Source: Gonocerus acuteangulatus
Lineage: Eukaryota; Arthropoda; Insecta; Hemiptera; Coreidae
DNA: 64,000 bases
Reading direction: 5' to 3'
Assembly: GCA_946811695.1 (NCBI GenBank)
Contig: OX328123.1
Coordinates: 152,105,840 to 152,169,839 of the forward strand
This document shows, one piece after another, positions 22,483 through 34,381 of this stretch. The notes beneath the pieces are model-generated. The model had not been told where the DNA came from. It did no database searches and worked only from the letters and a program-made list of their open reading frames with translations. The position numbers and the translations under genes are program-made. The first letter of the stretch is position 1. Each line of letters opens with the position of its first letter.

Positions 22483-22785
22483 GTAGATGGTCATTACTAT
22501 CAATTATAAAACTTAAAATTCTCTATCAGGAGAAGTGAACAACTCAGATTTGTTAAAAATGTGGATAACAGAGATTTATTTTTCTCTCTGGCCAATGTAA
22601 AAAAAATTGAACTAAAACCATCTGATTCAAACACAATAGACACTAAGTCATCCTGTCAGACAAAGTTCGCCAATAATATGGAATTATTTCTGTTCAAAGT
22701 CTAGCTGCAATAGTAAAGAAATCAGGTGTTCCAATACTTTTTACGCATAGAATATTGCATTTTATTGTTAAAATTGATGCTTCAT
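22483..22785 (-). repeat. Divergent extra copy of the inverted-duplication arm
   Basis: From about 22530 to 22780 it parallels 23225-23455, including the CCAATACTTTYTACGCAYAG and GAATATTGCATTTTATTGTT blocks, but with clearly more differences than between the main arms. An older duplicate therefore lies next to the younger arm. Confidence 0.7.
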
Positions 22786-23073
22786 CACATACAGGTGCGC
22801 GCGCCAGAAAGTGGAAACGGAAAGAGGCCCGTATATAGCGTTATGAGCCCTCACTGAACCCCTCCCTAAACACACAATCCTTACTAACGCTCACGAGATG
22901 AGGGCTTCCCTGCGATCCCCCATGGTCTTCATCACATACAGGTGTGCGCGCGCCAGAAAGTGGAAACGGAAAGAGGCCCTTATATAGCGTTATGAGCCCT
23001 CACTGAACCCCTCCCTAAACACACAATCCTTACTAACGCTCACGAGATGAGGGCTTCCCTGCGACCCCCATGG
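22782..23073. repeat. 146-bp tandem duplication, two copies
   Basis: TTCATCACATACAGGTG starts at 22782 and again at 22928. The first bases recur at 23074. Each unit has GCGCGCGCC and CCCTCACTGAACCCCTCCC. The units are nearly identical. The repeat is inserted precisely where the left arm reads straight through CATCACATACAGTGAAAC. Confidence 0.9.
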
Positions 23074-24006
23074 TCTTCATCACATACAGTGAAACTCGTT
23101 GGACTCCTCATGCGATGCTTTGCTGAGAGTTGGTTGTAATATACCGATTTAATTTGGAAAAGAGACATGGCTGAGGTTTACAATATTTCAAATTTCTTGC
23201 AAGAATTTGCGTTAAATATGAAGCGTAATTGTATTTTTTTGCATTCCAACAGAGATTTGTCTTCCTTTCAGACCAATGTCAAAAAATTTAACTCAAACAA
23301 AGTGATTGAAACATATAAGATAACAAGTCATCCTACGAGGACAAAGTTTAGTGATAATATGGGATTAATCTCTTCCAAAGTCCCGCTGCAATAGCAAAGA
23401 AATCAGGGGTTCCAATACTTTCTACGCACAGAATATTGCATTTTATTGTTAAAATGTTAATAAATAACACAAATACCATTTTTTGATGTTGATTTTTAGG
23501 AAATATTTAAAATATAGCTTATCACCGTGTTATTGATGCCTTGTATTTACCTAAAGCACAATTATTTTAGTTGCAAAAGCTAAAAAAGTAAAATTTCCTT
23601 GGGTGTTCCAATACTTTTTACACTATCTGTATAAGTTTTGTGATCCATTCTTAAATAATGTAGCCAATCATTCGGTGTCAGTGTTAACTCTGGTGTAAGA
23701 TTTATATAGAAAAATGCATTTATATTTAATAACCATTCTTTACTCTAAACACTTCTTTTACGGTTTTCCCCAATTTTCACTGGGGTTTTAAATAATGGTC
23801 TAGCCAGATATGCCAACAACTGTGCAGTCTCTGTCTTGAGGTTTATTAACTTGTTGTGGATAGGATAGAGGATATTTGCTATACATTCAGTAGATCTACA
23901 ATAACTGGACTGTGCAGTCTGTCTTGGGGTTTATTAACTTGTTGTGGATAGGATAGAGCATATTTGCTATACATTCAGTAGATCAACAATAACTGGACTG
24001 TGCAGT
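23074..24006 (-). repeat. Right arm of the large inverted duplication
   Basis: Reverse complement of 19872-21046 without the 405-bp insertion, continuing into about two inverted 88-bp units (23817-24006). Confidence 0.88.
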
Positions 24007-24105
24007 CCTTGTATTTACCTAAAGCACAATTATTTTAGTTGAAAATGTTAAAAAAATGAAATTTTCATGGGTATTCCAATACTTTTTACACTATCTGTAT
24101 GCAGT
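24007..24105 (-). mobile_element. Extra Tc1-like terminus
   Basis: After the second 88-bp unit the sequence jumps to CCTTGTATTTACCTAAAGCA and ends TTCCAATACTTTTTACACTA. This is the same terminus seen at 23545-23625 (inverse of 20486-20590). It marks a breakpoint inside the array. Confidence 0.6.
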
Positions 24106-24651
24106 TATTACATTTGCGTAGTTGCACCTTTAACCCCCCCCCCTTATAGTATAAAATACCCCTATAGTAACAGTATAAGATATAAAAATTGCTTACCTCA
24201 ACAAGTTGACATACCAACGCTTTGGTACGAAAACATAGGTACATTCTGCTCCTGATTTTACAGAATAGTTCACTTTCTTAAATTTTAATAAAATCTTCAA
24301 GGAACTTACGGTTTTCCATTATAAGTGCTTACAATCAGTTACACAAAACATTAATCGATTAAATGTTATTAAACGTAATAGTAAAACACACATTTGTGTT
24401 CTCTACTTATCTGCCTCAAAAAAACAAAACAAAAGATCCTCTTGTGCAAACACGTCTGGCCTGGCAGTTGTATCATTCCACTTCGATGGCCTGCCTGTAC
24501 ATTTCTACCTTGGCCTCAAGGATGTCCTTAGTGAGGAATATCTCAAGATTTACCGAGACCAAACCTTGAGGTATGGACCTATTTACCTATTTTCTCTGCA
24601 ATTTCTTCTATGATATATGTATGTATTCGGAAGCGACATTGATCTCAAATA
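24106..24651. other. Unclassified DNA
   Basis: No gene, repeat or RNA recognised. Confidence 0.45.
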
Positions 24652-26113
24652 AAAAAGTCCGACTCGCAGGAACTGCGTCATCTTAGCGCGGTTCCGTACA
24701 TCTCGAAGAAATGGAATAGATTAGGCATTACAAATTACAGGAAACTGACAGTAGCCAACTTACACAGAAGCGGATAATTCTTAATCCTCATTCTTGAGGA
24801 AGGCTGTATAAGTCAATACATTATGTACGTTTTGTACTCAAAACGTACTCACTCTTCGACTACTGCTCAGAAGGCAGGCAGACAAATATTTTGTCTGATT
24901 TTTTGGTTGTTTGGTTCCAAACAACCAAAAAATCGTTGTTATATTAAGTTTCTTGTTTTACTAGCAAATTCATTTTACTGTTAAAATCAATTGTAAATAA
25001 GTACTTAATGGCGAATAAAATTCGATTCTCTCGTGGCTTAAATCTTTGCTATAAAATAAGAAATAATGATAACTTCAGTTGTAGCAGTAAGAGGAAGGTT
25101 ATATAGATAGGAGAGTTAAAAACAAACTTATGAATACGCCATCATGATTAGCCACTGCCATCATGATTACCACAGCCAATCCAAACTTATTACCAATACC
25201 TTTCACAGTTTCTGGGCTTATTTTACTAAAATACTAATTTTACTGATAAATACAATTTAAAACAAAAAACAACCAATTAAAAAGCGAGATAAACAAAGAC
25301 AAAACCCCGTTAAAAACAAACACTATTCGTGTTTTAAGCACTTATTCTGATTGACATTGCCCCATCGAATATTGCTTCAGAACATTTTTTGTAGAGAATT
25401 TAGCAAGCGTTCGAATGATCACGATTTCCCAACAGTTTTTGAGAAATTTACGAAAAATGTACGAAGATACTTTTTATGTCTCTTAATAAAATATTTTTTT
25501 CGCATAGTTCCTTAACTCCAAATATAACCAAAATTTAAACATCTTAGTTGAGATGAATTTCCAAGATGTAGACAATATTTTAATTGTATTCCGCGATTCT
25601 ATGTACCCACAAAAAACAATTACAAAAACATTTGTTCCACTTTTCTCAAAAACGGTTACAGATATCGCCTTCAAAATGGTTTCGTTCGTTTTCCTGTGTT
25701 AAGAAACCAATAAAACAAGTACCTGCAAGCATATGAACTCAAAAACGTAAGCCTTACGATTTTATTTGCGAGAATTTCGCCCCAAACACCATCTTCCAAT
25801 GGGCGGATTCTGGTCAACGAACTTGACCTTTCAAATTAGACATGAGATTTTTGTACCAAATTTCATCAAAATCGGACCATTTTCGAGCTTGCCAGAGAGC
25901 GAACAGAAAAACATATATATAAATATATAGTAAGTTTTCAGTACGTAATTGTATTGACTTATTCAGCCTTCCACAAGAATGTGTAATAAGAATTATTCGC
26001 TTCTTGTAAGTTGGCTACTGTGTTTGCTTTGATTTGTGATGCCTAATCTATTCCATTTCTTCAAGATGTACGGAACCGCGCTAAGATGGCGCATTCCTGT
26101 GAATCGGACTTTA
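24652..26113. mobile_element. Family B repeat, complete copy with about 180-bp inverted termini
   Basis: Left AAAAGTCCGACTCGCAGGAA to about 24833 is mirrored by about 25937-26113 on the minus strand; both contain CTTAGCGCGGTTCCGT. The interior has diagnostic text shared with other family B copies: CTCAAAAACGGTTACAGATA and AAATTTCATCAAAATCGGAC. No transposase. The element looks like a large MITE. Confidence 0.82.
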
Positions 26114-26290
26114 TATATATATAAAGTCCCAACTACATTTTCGGCGGTTCTGTGAACCACCTAAATTTTCGTGACCTTTGGGGTCTGAAACGAAAAAGTT
26201 TCTCGTCGGAGGTCAACCTCATAAGCGGGTATTCCCTATGGAGGTAGGGAGGGACCACACTAACGACAAAGTCATGGGCGAAAGCTAAGA
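26107..26290. mobile_element. Family B terminal fragment abutting head-to-head
   Basis: A perfect 24-bp palindrome at 26107-26130 (GGACTTTATATA and its complement) joins the previous element to CATTTTCGGCGG and CCTCATAAGCGGG...GGAGGTAGGGAGG. The latter is the other terminus of family B, also seen at 56400-56535 and 59565-59690. Confidence 0.6.
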
Positions 26291-26880
26291 AATATATTTG
26301 TTCTAACTATGTTGATAGATCTATCTACATTTCTTTAATGTATTATGTTATCAAATTATTATAAAACACAGAATTTCAATTATTTTTCCCTTAAGAAAGA
26401 TATGAACTAATCCAGTTCAGATTGAATGCTATTGGTTAGGGCTTTAGAGATAAGCTTCATTGCGGGATGTCCATAAACTGGGGAGTTTGTATTCAATTTG
26501 GCGACAAGGCCCGCCCTATTGGTCGGACCGAGTTGGCGAAGTTCTAACTCCTCGTAATTAGTCGCCGGCAGTGTCCCTTATTAGTGGCTGATAACAGTAG
26601 ATAGTCAAACTTCCGTATTAGCATTTCACAATAAGCCCGAGTCTGTATCAACTTGCTGCACGAGATGGCATCGTTAATTATAGGTCGCGACTTTGGAAAC
26701 ATTATGATTGGAAGTGTTTGCTTCACTTGACTTAAACTAACGCTTCTGGCGAATGTTAGTTCAATGCTAAATCAAACTTTATTAACTCCAGTATTGTACC
26801 CTGCTATTAATGGAAATTTTAAGCGAATAATTCATCGGAAGTTATTCTAATGAACTGTTAATTGAGAAGTTGGTAGTTAA
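26291..26880. other. Unclassified DNA
   Basis: No recognisable features. Confidence 0.45.
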
Positions 26881-27136
26881 CACACAATTTGTTTTAATGG
26901 AGAAATATGTGACAAGCAGTAAAGAATGGATGAGGTATTTTTTGCGTCTGTTATGATTTATATCTTTGAGTTCTTTTTGCATCCAAGATTTTTAATTAAG
27001 TATGAGTCTAGATCTTACTTAATTAAAAATCTTGGATGCAAACAGAACTCAAAGATATAAATCATAACAGACTCAAAAAAAGCTCTTCCATTCTTTACTG
27101 CTTGTCACATATTTCTCCATTAAAACAAATTGTGTG
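26881..27136. repeat. Inverted repeat with about 121-bp arms
   Basis: Arms 26881-27002 and 27016-27136 are near-perfect complements with a 13-bp spacer. Small mismatches cluster around 26930-26950. No terminal duplication was found. It resembles the snap-back duplications at the truncated ends of Penelope-like insertions elsewhere in the window. Confidence 0.88.
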
Positions 27137-28440
27137 TAATGAAGGTTTGAATCTCAAAATGAAACAAATGAGTGGCTTAATATCAAAGACGGACATCTGT
27201 AAAAAAATCGAAATTGAGTTAGCAGTGAATTCCTATAGGTTTGTCAGCTCTTTTCAAAGATCATATTAGTTTCTTTAAAAAACGGGCGTAAACATGCAAT
27301 TTCTGGCTTCAAAGTAGATGCCTTGTTTCAAAAACGGACTCCTGCTGTGGAGTTTTTTTTCATAAACGAACACCTACCACTCACCCAATGGGTTCAAAGG
27401 TAATTTTCAATAATTGTTTGAGTGGTATTAATATCAGAAACAGAACAATATCAATTTCAAACATATAAGCGTAATTATGAAATAAATATTTTCAAGAAAA
27501 TATTCACTATAACTTGTGAACATAAAAGGTGATTTTCTCAACATTTATAAAATGACAGTTGTCCGTCTTAGATATTAAGCCACTCAAATATAAAAAATTC
27601 TTTATTTAAAAGAAATTAAGCCGTAATAAAATCATGGCCAAAAATCGACAATAACACTGCCACTCAAAATGTTTGGACCCAGTGAGCAGACGATGATTAC
27701 TATAAATTCTTGGGTTCTCTGAATCTGAATCCGGGGTCAGAAAAACTCCTGCACTTTTTGTTTAATGCTCACCCGCCATAACTCATAATTTAGGATATGT
27801 TATACTGTAATATTTGTATTCAAGTAGTTAACAGAAATGAAGGACTATTAATTGTGTTATGCCTTTTAGTGCTTAAAAATACAAATTTTTCAAGACCTCA
27901 ACAAACTCGAAGCGAAGTTAAAGCCTTTTAAATATACGATTTTTCTCTAAAATTTTAGTATTTAGCATGTTTACAAAAATACAATCACTCTTATACAAAA
28001 ATTGACCCAAGGCCTTCGGAGCTGATTCTTAAACTGATACAATAGGGCAAGAAGTACTTGTTTTCGGGATATAAACACTCCCAATCTCAATCCTGTGTTT
28101 TTGGTTTATCTCACTCAGCACATTTCACTGATTGAAATGCACGTCCTGGATACAGCCACACATGATAAAGATAAGGGATGTACACAGCACTAAAAGGAGC
28201 GCATAAAAGCCGTGGTTGTACCGTAAGAACAAATTATGTTGGAGGAAATAAAGCCCAACGTTTAAGGTAGATAATTATGTGACAAACACATTCCCTTAGC
28301 AACCACCAAGGACGCAGGAAGCTGCCTGATGAAGTCGGACAGGAAACCGACGAATTATTGCGACATGGAGAGGAGCAACACCGCTGGAGAGAAGCCGTCT
28401 CACAAACCATTCATATGAACCCCAGCGACCAAATTTAAAA

Positions 28441-28441
<1 letters not shown>
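27137..28441. other. Unclassified DNA
   Basis: No gene recognised. At 28326-28370 CCTGATGAAGTCGG...CCGAC...TTGCGACATGG is a disturbed relative of the hammerhead-like block. Confidence 0.45.

Positions 28442-28491
<50 letters not shown>
28442..28491. repeat. (TA)n microsatellite
   Basis: About 25 TA repeats just before the CGGBP1-like hAT copy. Confidence 0.97.
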
Positions 28492-28492
<1 letters not shown>

Positions 28493-28493
28493 A

Positions 28494-30176
28494 AAAAAAG
28501 TGTAATCTCACATTTCAATAAGTAATAACTAGAGACTGGATTCTTAGCTTCTCATTCTTCTGTTTCCTATCTCCTAAACATAATAATGATCGGTTATTCC
28601 TACGATTGCCGTCTTGTAGTATTATTCATTGGAATTTGGAAGAACCTAAAAAAACCTATTCAGGATGATATCACCTTAATAACGATGGAATGACCTAAAT
28701 ATACCTAATCATTAAAATTGAAAATACAAACAAAATTCGGCTTGAGAATTTGTATATTTGTTCATTCTTTACGCAGTTATATTCCATTCAAGGAGATTCT
28801 GTTATGTTTAATAGTTTGTTTTTACGGCTTAATGCAATTTTACAAATTTATTAACATGTCGAAAATTAAATCAAATTTGCTACGGCAATGGATTGCAGAT
28901 GATTCGCAGTTTATTACAGACGGAAAGGTGATTTATTGCCAATTATGTCAGGAAGATGTAAGTACACCTTACATTTTCCTCTTTACTTCCGCGCTTATTA
29001 AAGTTATTTTAATAAAAAACATATTTATTACAATTATTTTATGTTATTTTTGACATTCGTTTTGATTTCAAACTGCAACCTGATTTTGCACAGAAATAAC
29101 AGATAAAATTTGAAAAATAAAACAACTCATTTAGGCCAACACCGTGTGTCAGCAACTCATCCTAATGCTTACAATTTAACAGCCAAAACAATGCAACCTT
29201 TTATACTCTCTTCTGTAAAAAATCACCAAGATTATGACACTTTTAAATTCCGCTTGTGGGAAGAACTTGTTTTCGCTAATGTGCCTTTCGCTATCGTCCT
29301 AAAAAATGGGGTATTTAAATTGTTTCTTGGAGATTGTCAGGAAAAAAATTCCAGAAGAATTCACTATTACAAAAACATATTTTCTAAAGTGTACGATGAC
29401 AAAATAAATAAAATTCGCGAAGAACTAGAAAATTCATTTGTATGGCTTCGTGTCAATAAAACTAGAGATAGGTGCAGGCGTTTCATTGGTGCAGTGATAG
29501 TCGGTAAACTATTCGCGTACTCCTCCGCAAAATCCTATCTCAGACTATGTAATCAGGTAGAAAAAGCACCACCCTGTGTCCAGACCTTCACAGACAGAGG
29601 AATTTTACCAGGAGTGTTGCTTCCATTTTAACACGCTGGGAACCTGGCTGCCTGCAGCGCTTTAATACGCTGAGCACTCTGAAAAAATAAAAACAGTTGT
29701 GGACGCTTTGGATATGAATAAAGCAGCTGCCATTTCTAAGGCTCCAGAATAGGTGCACTCGCATTCCTTGGAGCACATTTCTCAGATCTTCCAAATATCA
29801 TTGGAAAATCAGGATCGTTAAAACAGGAGCTAGAAGATTCGCCATTGTCGACTCAGTTCTAAAAATAGATATTACTGGTCCAATAGGTGGCCTACTCCAA
29901 ATTGGGCAAAATTCTTAGAAGAAATCCGGGTTTTAGTAAAATGAGAAATGTGTTGCTGAACAAGAGAGCAATGTTCCATTTACGAATTACCATGGGGACA
30001 ATTCAGAAGTGGCGGCACTGAAATACGCCCATGTGACGAAGAAAGATCTTTCTCCGCTTTTAAGACAGTTCTCAGAGACAACAGGAAGAATTTCAAGGTC
30101 AAAAACCTGGGCACCTATATCGAAGTTATAACTCTTGAGCAGAAAAACTTAAAATTGTCCTTTACATATTTATATT
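28494..30176 (+). mobile_element. CGGBP1-like hAT-derived element, copy 1
   Basis: The first 700 bp (about 28500-29250) match 43480-44235 closely, including non-coding upstream DNA, so this is a repeated element rather than a single-copy gene. It contains the pseudogene at 28857-30176. A (TA)n tract precedes both copies. I could not identify terminal inverted repeats. Confidence 0.75.
28857..30176 (+). pseudogene. BED-finger hAT-family protein resembling CGG triplet repeat-binding protein 1
   Basis: Exon 1: MSKIKSNLLRQWIADDSQFITDGKVIYCQLCQ at 28857-28957, the C-x2-C half of a BED finger. A GTAAGT donor (28958) and an AG near 29102 bound an intron of about 145 bp. Exon 2 supplies the His pair (HLGQHRVSATH), then a DUF659-like region (FANVPFAIV, KIREELENSFVW). 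After 29630 the frame breaks repeatedly. A recognisable C-terminus returns as DEERSFSAFKTVLRDNRKNF at about 30039-30098, the hAT dimerisation motif. The copy is dead. Exon 2 has frame damage near 29115 and the DDE-like core is incomplete. Function, if intact, would be DNA binding or transposition. Confidence 0.78.
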
Positions 30177-30455
30177 AATTGTTTAAATTAATATCTCCTT
30201 AGTGTGCCGTATGTTCAAGAATCAGATACCTTTACAGTATCACCCCCTCTGGGCCCTTGTGGCCTGTTACGGGACTGATTTTTTTTATCCTAAAAATCCG
30301 GTCCCTGGTAATAACTATAGTATTGAGTGTGTCTATAAAAATGTAAAAAAAAAACAAAAAAAAAACGCTAACACACCGCTGGTGGTGTGTGTCCGCTGGT
30401 GTTCTAGCGGACACCATTGGGTCCGTAAAAAATGTCCGTTATTGGGAGGTGTCCT

Positions 30456-31216
30456 TTATTCGGAGGTTAATAAAATCCACCTTTTAAAAAGCAGTGCACA
30501 ATAGTTTCTTATTTCTTTTACAGCTGTCATTATCCACAATACCGCGTCCAGTAGATTAGTAACATAATCGCATGAGTCCATTTTCGTAATGGCTTTCCGA
30601 AGACATCGTTTTCTGTAATTTGTTTTGAAATTTTTAATTGTGCCGAGATCGAGGGGCTGGCAGCAAAATGTCATATTCGGCGGAAAAAACTGAATTTTAA
30701 CATTTATTATATGCATCTGTAGGTGGCATGTCGCGTTGTCCATAAACAAAATTACATGCCGTTCTCGATGTCGCATTCTCTAATCGAAAGTTATTAGCCA
30801 TTAGTCATTATAGGCGTTGTCATCCATGCGTTTTTATTAGCTTACAAAGATATTTTTGAAGTATTGACGTTAATATTCTTAAAACAACGTGTTTTTAATG
30901 ATTTACTGATTATTAATGGCTGTTCCAAATCGCCTTCTATATTTACGCTCAACATAACATACGATCTTTGCTTTGTTTGTGCTTAAAGGTGCACGTTTCA
31001 CCTTTTAGAATCATTGTCTTGTTTGGCAGGGTCCGAAAAAATAAAGCCGTTTCATCAAAATTAAATATATTTTTAGTCTCATAGTCATGACAAATGTAAA
31101 CCTATTTGTTTTTCCAATCTAGAACTAAATCAACATTAACCGATGCACTTTCACCACATATCGTTCTAAAACCGACGCGAAGTTTGACGTCTGCGTTGTG
31201 CCGACGTCAAACTTCG
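30456..31216 (-). pseudogene. Tigger/pogo DDE transposase remnant
   Basis: Read on the minus strand from 31216: RHNADVKLRVGFRTICGESA, then NIFNFDETALFFRTLPNKT (first catalytic Asp). An open 106-residue stretch at 30776-30456 carries ILFMDNATCH (second Asp) and FCCQPLDLGTIKNF (third Asp region). These are the DDE_1 landmarks of Tigger-derived proteins, which cut and paste DNA at TA sites. A stop falls after DLVLDWKNK and frameshifts lie around 30780-31000. The N-terminal CENPB-type DNA-binding domains are not visible. Confidence 0.82.
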
Positions 31217-31218
31217 CG
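31185..31218. repeat. 16-bp inverted repeat within the Tigger remnant
   Basis: CGCGAAGTTTGACGTC and its exact complement separated by 10 bp. It overlaps the start of the readable transposase and probably explains the loss of frame there. Confidence 0.85.
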
Positions 31219-31490
31219 CCCAGGTCTCTAACACGAAGCTATAAACTATCATACACTTTTAAAACTTCCACTTCATTTTTTAGAGTTACACGCGTTCTTT
31301 TCCGAGTACATGACTAGATACAAACTGAATAAAACCTGCTGAATAGTGGTGCAACAAAACAAGATGTGGTTCCTGGGACAGTAGGCTACGGTTTACTCGT
31401 GACATTTCCTATGAATGTTACTAGCAATGTCCGCCAGGGTGTGCTTTTTCTTGAGATTCTGAGAATCCAATTAAATATTTTACCCCGCTG

Positions 31491-31790
31491 TCCGCTATTG
31501 GGAGTTGAAATCAGCTATATGGGTCCGATTTTAGGTGTCCGTTGTTCGTAAGTAGAGGGTCCGCTATAGGGAGTTGAAATCAGCTATATGGGTCCAATTT
31601 AGGTGTCAGTTGTCCGTAAGTAGAGGGTCCGCTATTGGGAGTTGAAATCAGCTAAATGGGTCCAATTTAGGTGTCCGTTGTCCGTAAGTAGAGGGTCCGC
31701 TATTGGGAGTTGAAATCAGCTATATGGGTCCGATTTTAGGTGTCCGTTGTCCGTAAGTAGAGGGTCCGCTATTGAGAGGTGCTAATGCAT
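31491..31790. repeat. 68-69-bp tandem repeats, four copies
   Basis: TCCGCTATTGGGAGTTGAAA recurs at 31491, 31560, 31628 and 31696, with a partial unit at 31765. These are amplified Tigger subterminal sequences. Confidence 0.92.
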
Positions 31791-31854
31791 TGATTTAAAG
31801 GGGCTTTCGCCGGGACCATGGATTTTCTGTCCGTTCATAGAGGTGTCCGTTTCA

Positions 31855-31857
<3 letters not shown>

Positions 31858-31912
<55 letters not shown>

Positions 31913-31950
31913 ATGTGTGTGTGTGTAGAAAGAGAGAGAGAGAGAGAGGC
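31858..31950. repeat. (TA)n, (GT)n and (GA)n microsatellites
   Basis: Consecutive simple repeats start exactly at the TA target of the Tigger end. Confidence 0.95.
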
Positions 31951-32428
31951 GCAGATATCACTTATTTTGTTGCAATTAGCAAGTGGCTGCTGCAATTATC
32001 CTAATATATATAGCATTGAATGAATTTTATCATTGCGCAATTATGTACATTGAAATATCACAATAATTATATTCAGTTAAGAAAAGCTAATTAGTCATTA
32101 TCGAATAGAAATTATCTTAAATGATTAGGTAATCTTTATGAAAAATTAACGGACATTTTAATTTCTCTTGTGTTTATACATGAATGAATGCATTTCCTGT
32201 GTTTTATAAGTAATAATTGCAATTACAGGGAGTCTAGGAATGTAATTTAAAGGTGCAAAATAAACAATGACTGCATCCAGGTAAATAAAATATACAAAAG
32301 AAGAACATTAGCAATAATAAAAAATCAATCCTTATGCTATGAAAATGTACGTTATTTTTAAATATACAATAAAATAAAATATACTCATGCAAGGAATATC
32401 TAGGCGCACGTTAGTGTGACAGGCCAAG
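31951..32428. other. Unclassified AT-rich DNA
   Basis: No feature recognised. Confidence 0.45.
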
Positions 32429-34151
32429 ATCCAGCCTACCAACACTCTGTGTATATAGCACGCTGTATTAGATCCAGCCTACCCACACTCTGTGTATATA
32501 ACACGCTGTATTAGATCCAGCCTACCCACACTCTGTGTATATAACACGCTGTATTAGATCCAGCCTACCCACACTCTGTGTATATAACACGCTGTATTAG
32601 ATCCAGCCTACCCACACTCTGTGTATATAACACGCTGTATTAGATCCAGCCTACCCACACTCTGTGTATATAACACGCTGTATTAGATCCAGCCTACCCA
32701 CACTCTGTGTATATAACACGCTGTATTAGATCCAGCCTACCCACACTCTGTGTATATAACACGCTGTATTAGATCCAGCCTACCCACACTCTGTGTATAT
32801 AACACGCTGTATTAGATCCAGCCTACCCACACTCTGTGTATACAACACGCTGTATTAGATCCAGCCTACCCACACTCTGTGTATACAACACGCTGTATTA
32901 GATCCAGCCTACCCACACTCTGTGTATATAACACGCTGTATTAGATCCAGCCTACCCACACTCTGTGTATATAACACGCTGTATTAGATCCAGCCTACCC
33001 ACACTCTGTGTATATAACACGCTGTATTAGATCCAGCCTACCCACACTCTGTGTATATAACACGCTGTATTAGATCCAGCCTACCCACACTCTGTGTATA
33101 TAACACGCTGTATTAGATCCAGCCTACCCACACTCTGTGTATATAACACGCTGTATTAGATCCAGCCTACCCACACTCTGTGTATATAACACGCTGTATT
33201 AGATCCAGCCTACCCACACTCTGTGTATACAACACGCTGTATTAGATCCAGCCTACCCACACTCTGTGTATACAACACGCTGTATTAGATCCAGCCTACC
33301 CACACTCTGTGTATATAACACGCTGTATTAGATCCAGCCTACCCACACTCTGTGTATATAACACGCTGTATTAGATCCAGCCTACCCACACTCTGTGTAT
33401 ATAACACGCTGTATTAGATCCAGCCTACCCACACTCTGTGTATATAACACGCTGTATTAGATCCAGCCTACCCACACTCTGTGTATATAACACGCTGTAT
33501 TAGATCCAGCCTACCCACACTCTGTGTATATAACACGCTGTATTAGATCCAGCCTACCCACACTCTGTGTATATAACACGCTGTATTAGATCCAGCCTAC
33601 CCACACTCTGTGTATATAACACGCTGTATTAGATCCAGCCTACCCACACTCTGTGTATATAACACGCTGTATTAGATCCAGCCTACCCACACTCTGTGTA
33701 TATAACACGCTGTATTAGATCCAGCCTACCCACACTCTGTGTATATAACACGCTGTATTAGATCCAGCCTACCCACACTCTGTGTATATAACACGCTGTA
33801 TTAGATCCAGCCTACCCACACTCTGTGTATATAACACGCTGTATTAGATCCAGCCTACCCACACTCTGTGTATATAACACGCTGTATTAGATCCAGCCTA
33901 CCCACACTCTGTGTATATAACACGCTGTATTAGATCCAGCCTACCCACACTCTGTGTATACAACACGCTGTATTAGATCCAGCCTACCCACACTCTGTGT
34001 ATACAACACGCTGTATTAGATCCAGCCTACCCACACTCTGTGTATATAACACGCTGTATTAGATCCAGCCTACCCACACTCTGTGTATATAACACGCTGT
34101 ATTAGATCCAGCCTACCCACACTCTGTGTATATAACACGCTGTATTAGATC
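32429..34151. repeat. 43-bp satellite, about 40 copies
   Basis: The unit starts GATCCAGCCTACCCACACTC and has a strict 43-bp period. Nearly all units are identical. The only recurrent variant changes TATATAA to TATACAA. It occurs in adjacent pairs at about 32839/32882, 33226/33269 and 33957/34000, which are 9 and 17 units apart. No spacers, so not a CRISPR array. Confidence 0.97.
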
Positions 34152-34381
34152 CGATTTTTACCCTCTCATGACTTGGAACGAGTTAAAGATATACTTCTTT
34201 TATTTTACCTAGGTATTATACTAATAGATTTGAGTAAAATTGGAACGTTTCATATTTCATAGATATAGGGGATGGTAAATCGGAATTTATACGACTCACT
34301 CATCAAAACTCACTCATGATAAGGATAACTTGACAGATGTTATTCTAAATTTCTGTAGTAATACGGTTAGGGAAAAAAAAG

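Larger units (their letters stand above)
30235..31857 (-). mobile_element. pogo/Tigger-like element, degenerate
   Basis: The right end reads, on the minus strand, CAGTGAAACGGACACCTCTA starting at 31857 next to TA (31858-31859). This is a typical pogo/Tigger terminus. The left end starts CAGTATCACCCC at 30235 after TA but is poorly matched. Subterminal GTCCGYTATTGGGAG motifs are tandemly amplified on the right and present once near 30436 on the left. The transposase lies on the minus strand. Confidence 0.65.

Noticed and set aside
24363..24569. Protein remnant on the minus strand (LEIFLTKDILEAKVEMYRQA)
   Set aside because: A short protein-like stretch, but interrupted by a stop and not assignable to any family.
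32429..34151. CRISPR-like array
   Set aside because: Units are contiguous with no spacers, in a eukaryotic repeat context. The same holds for the 40-, 60-, 88- and 132-bp arrays.
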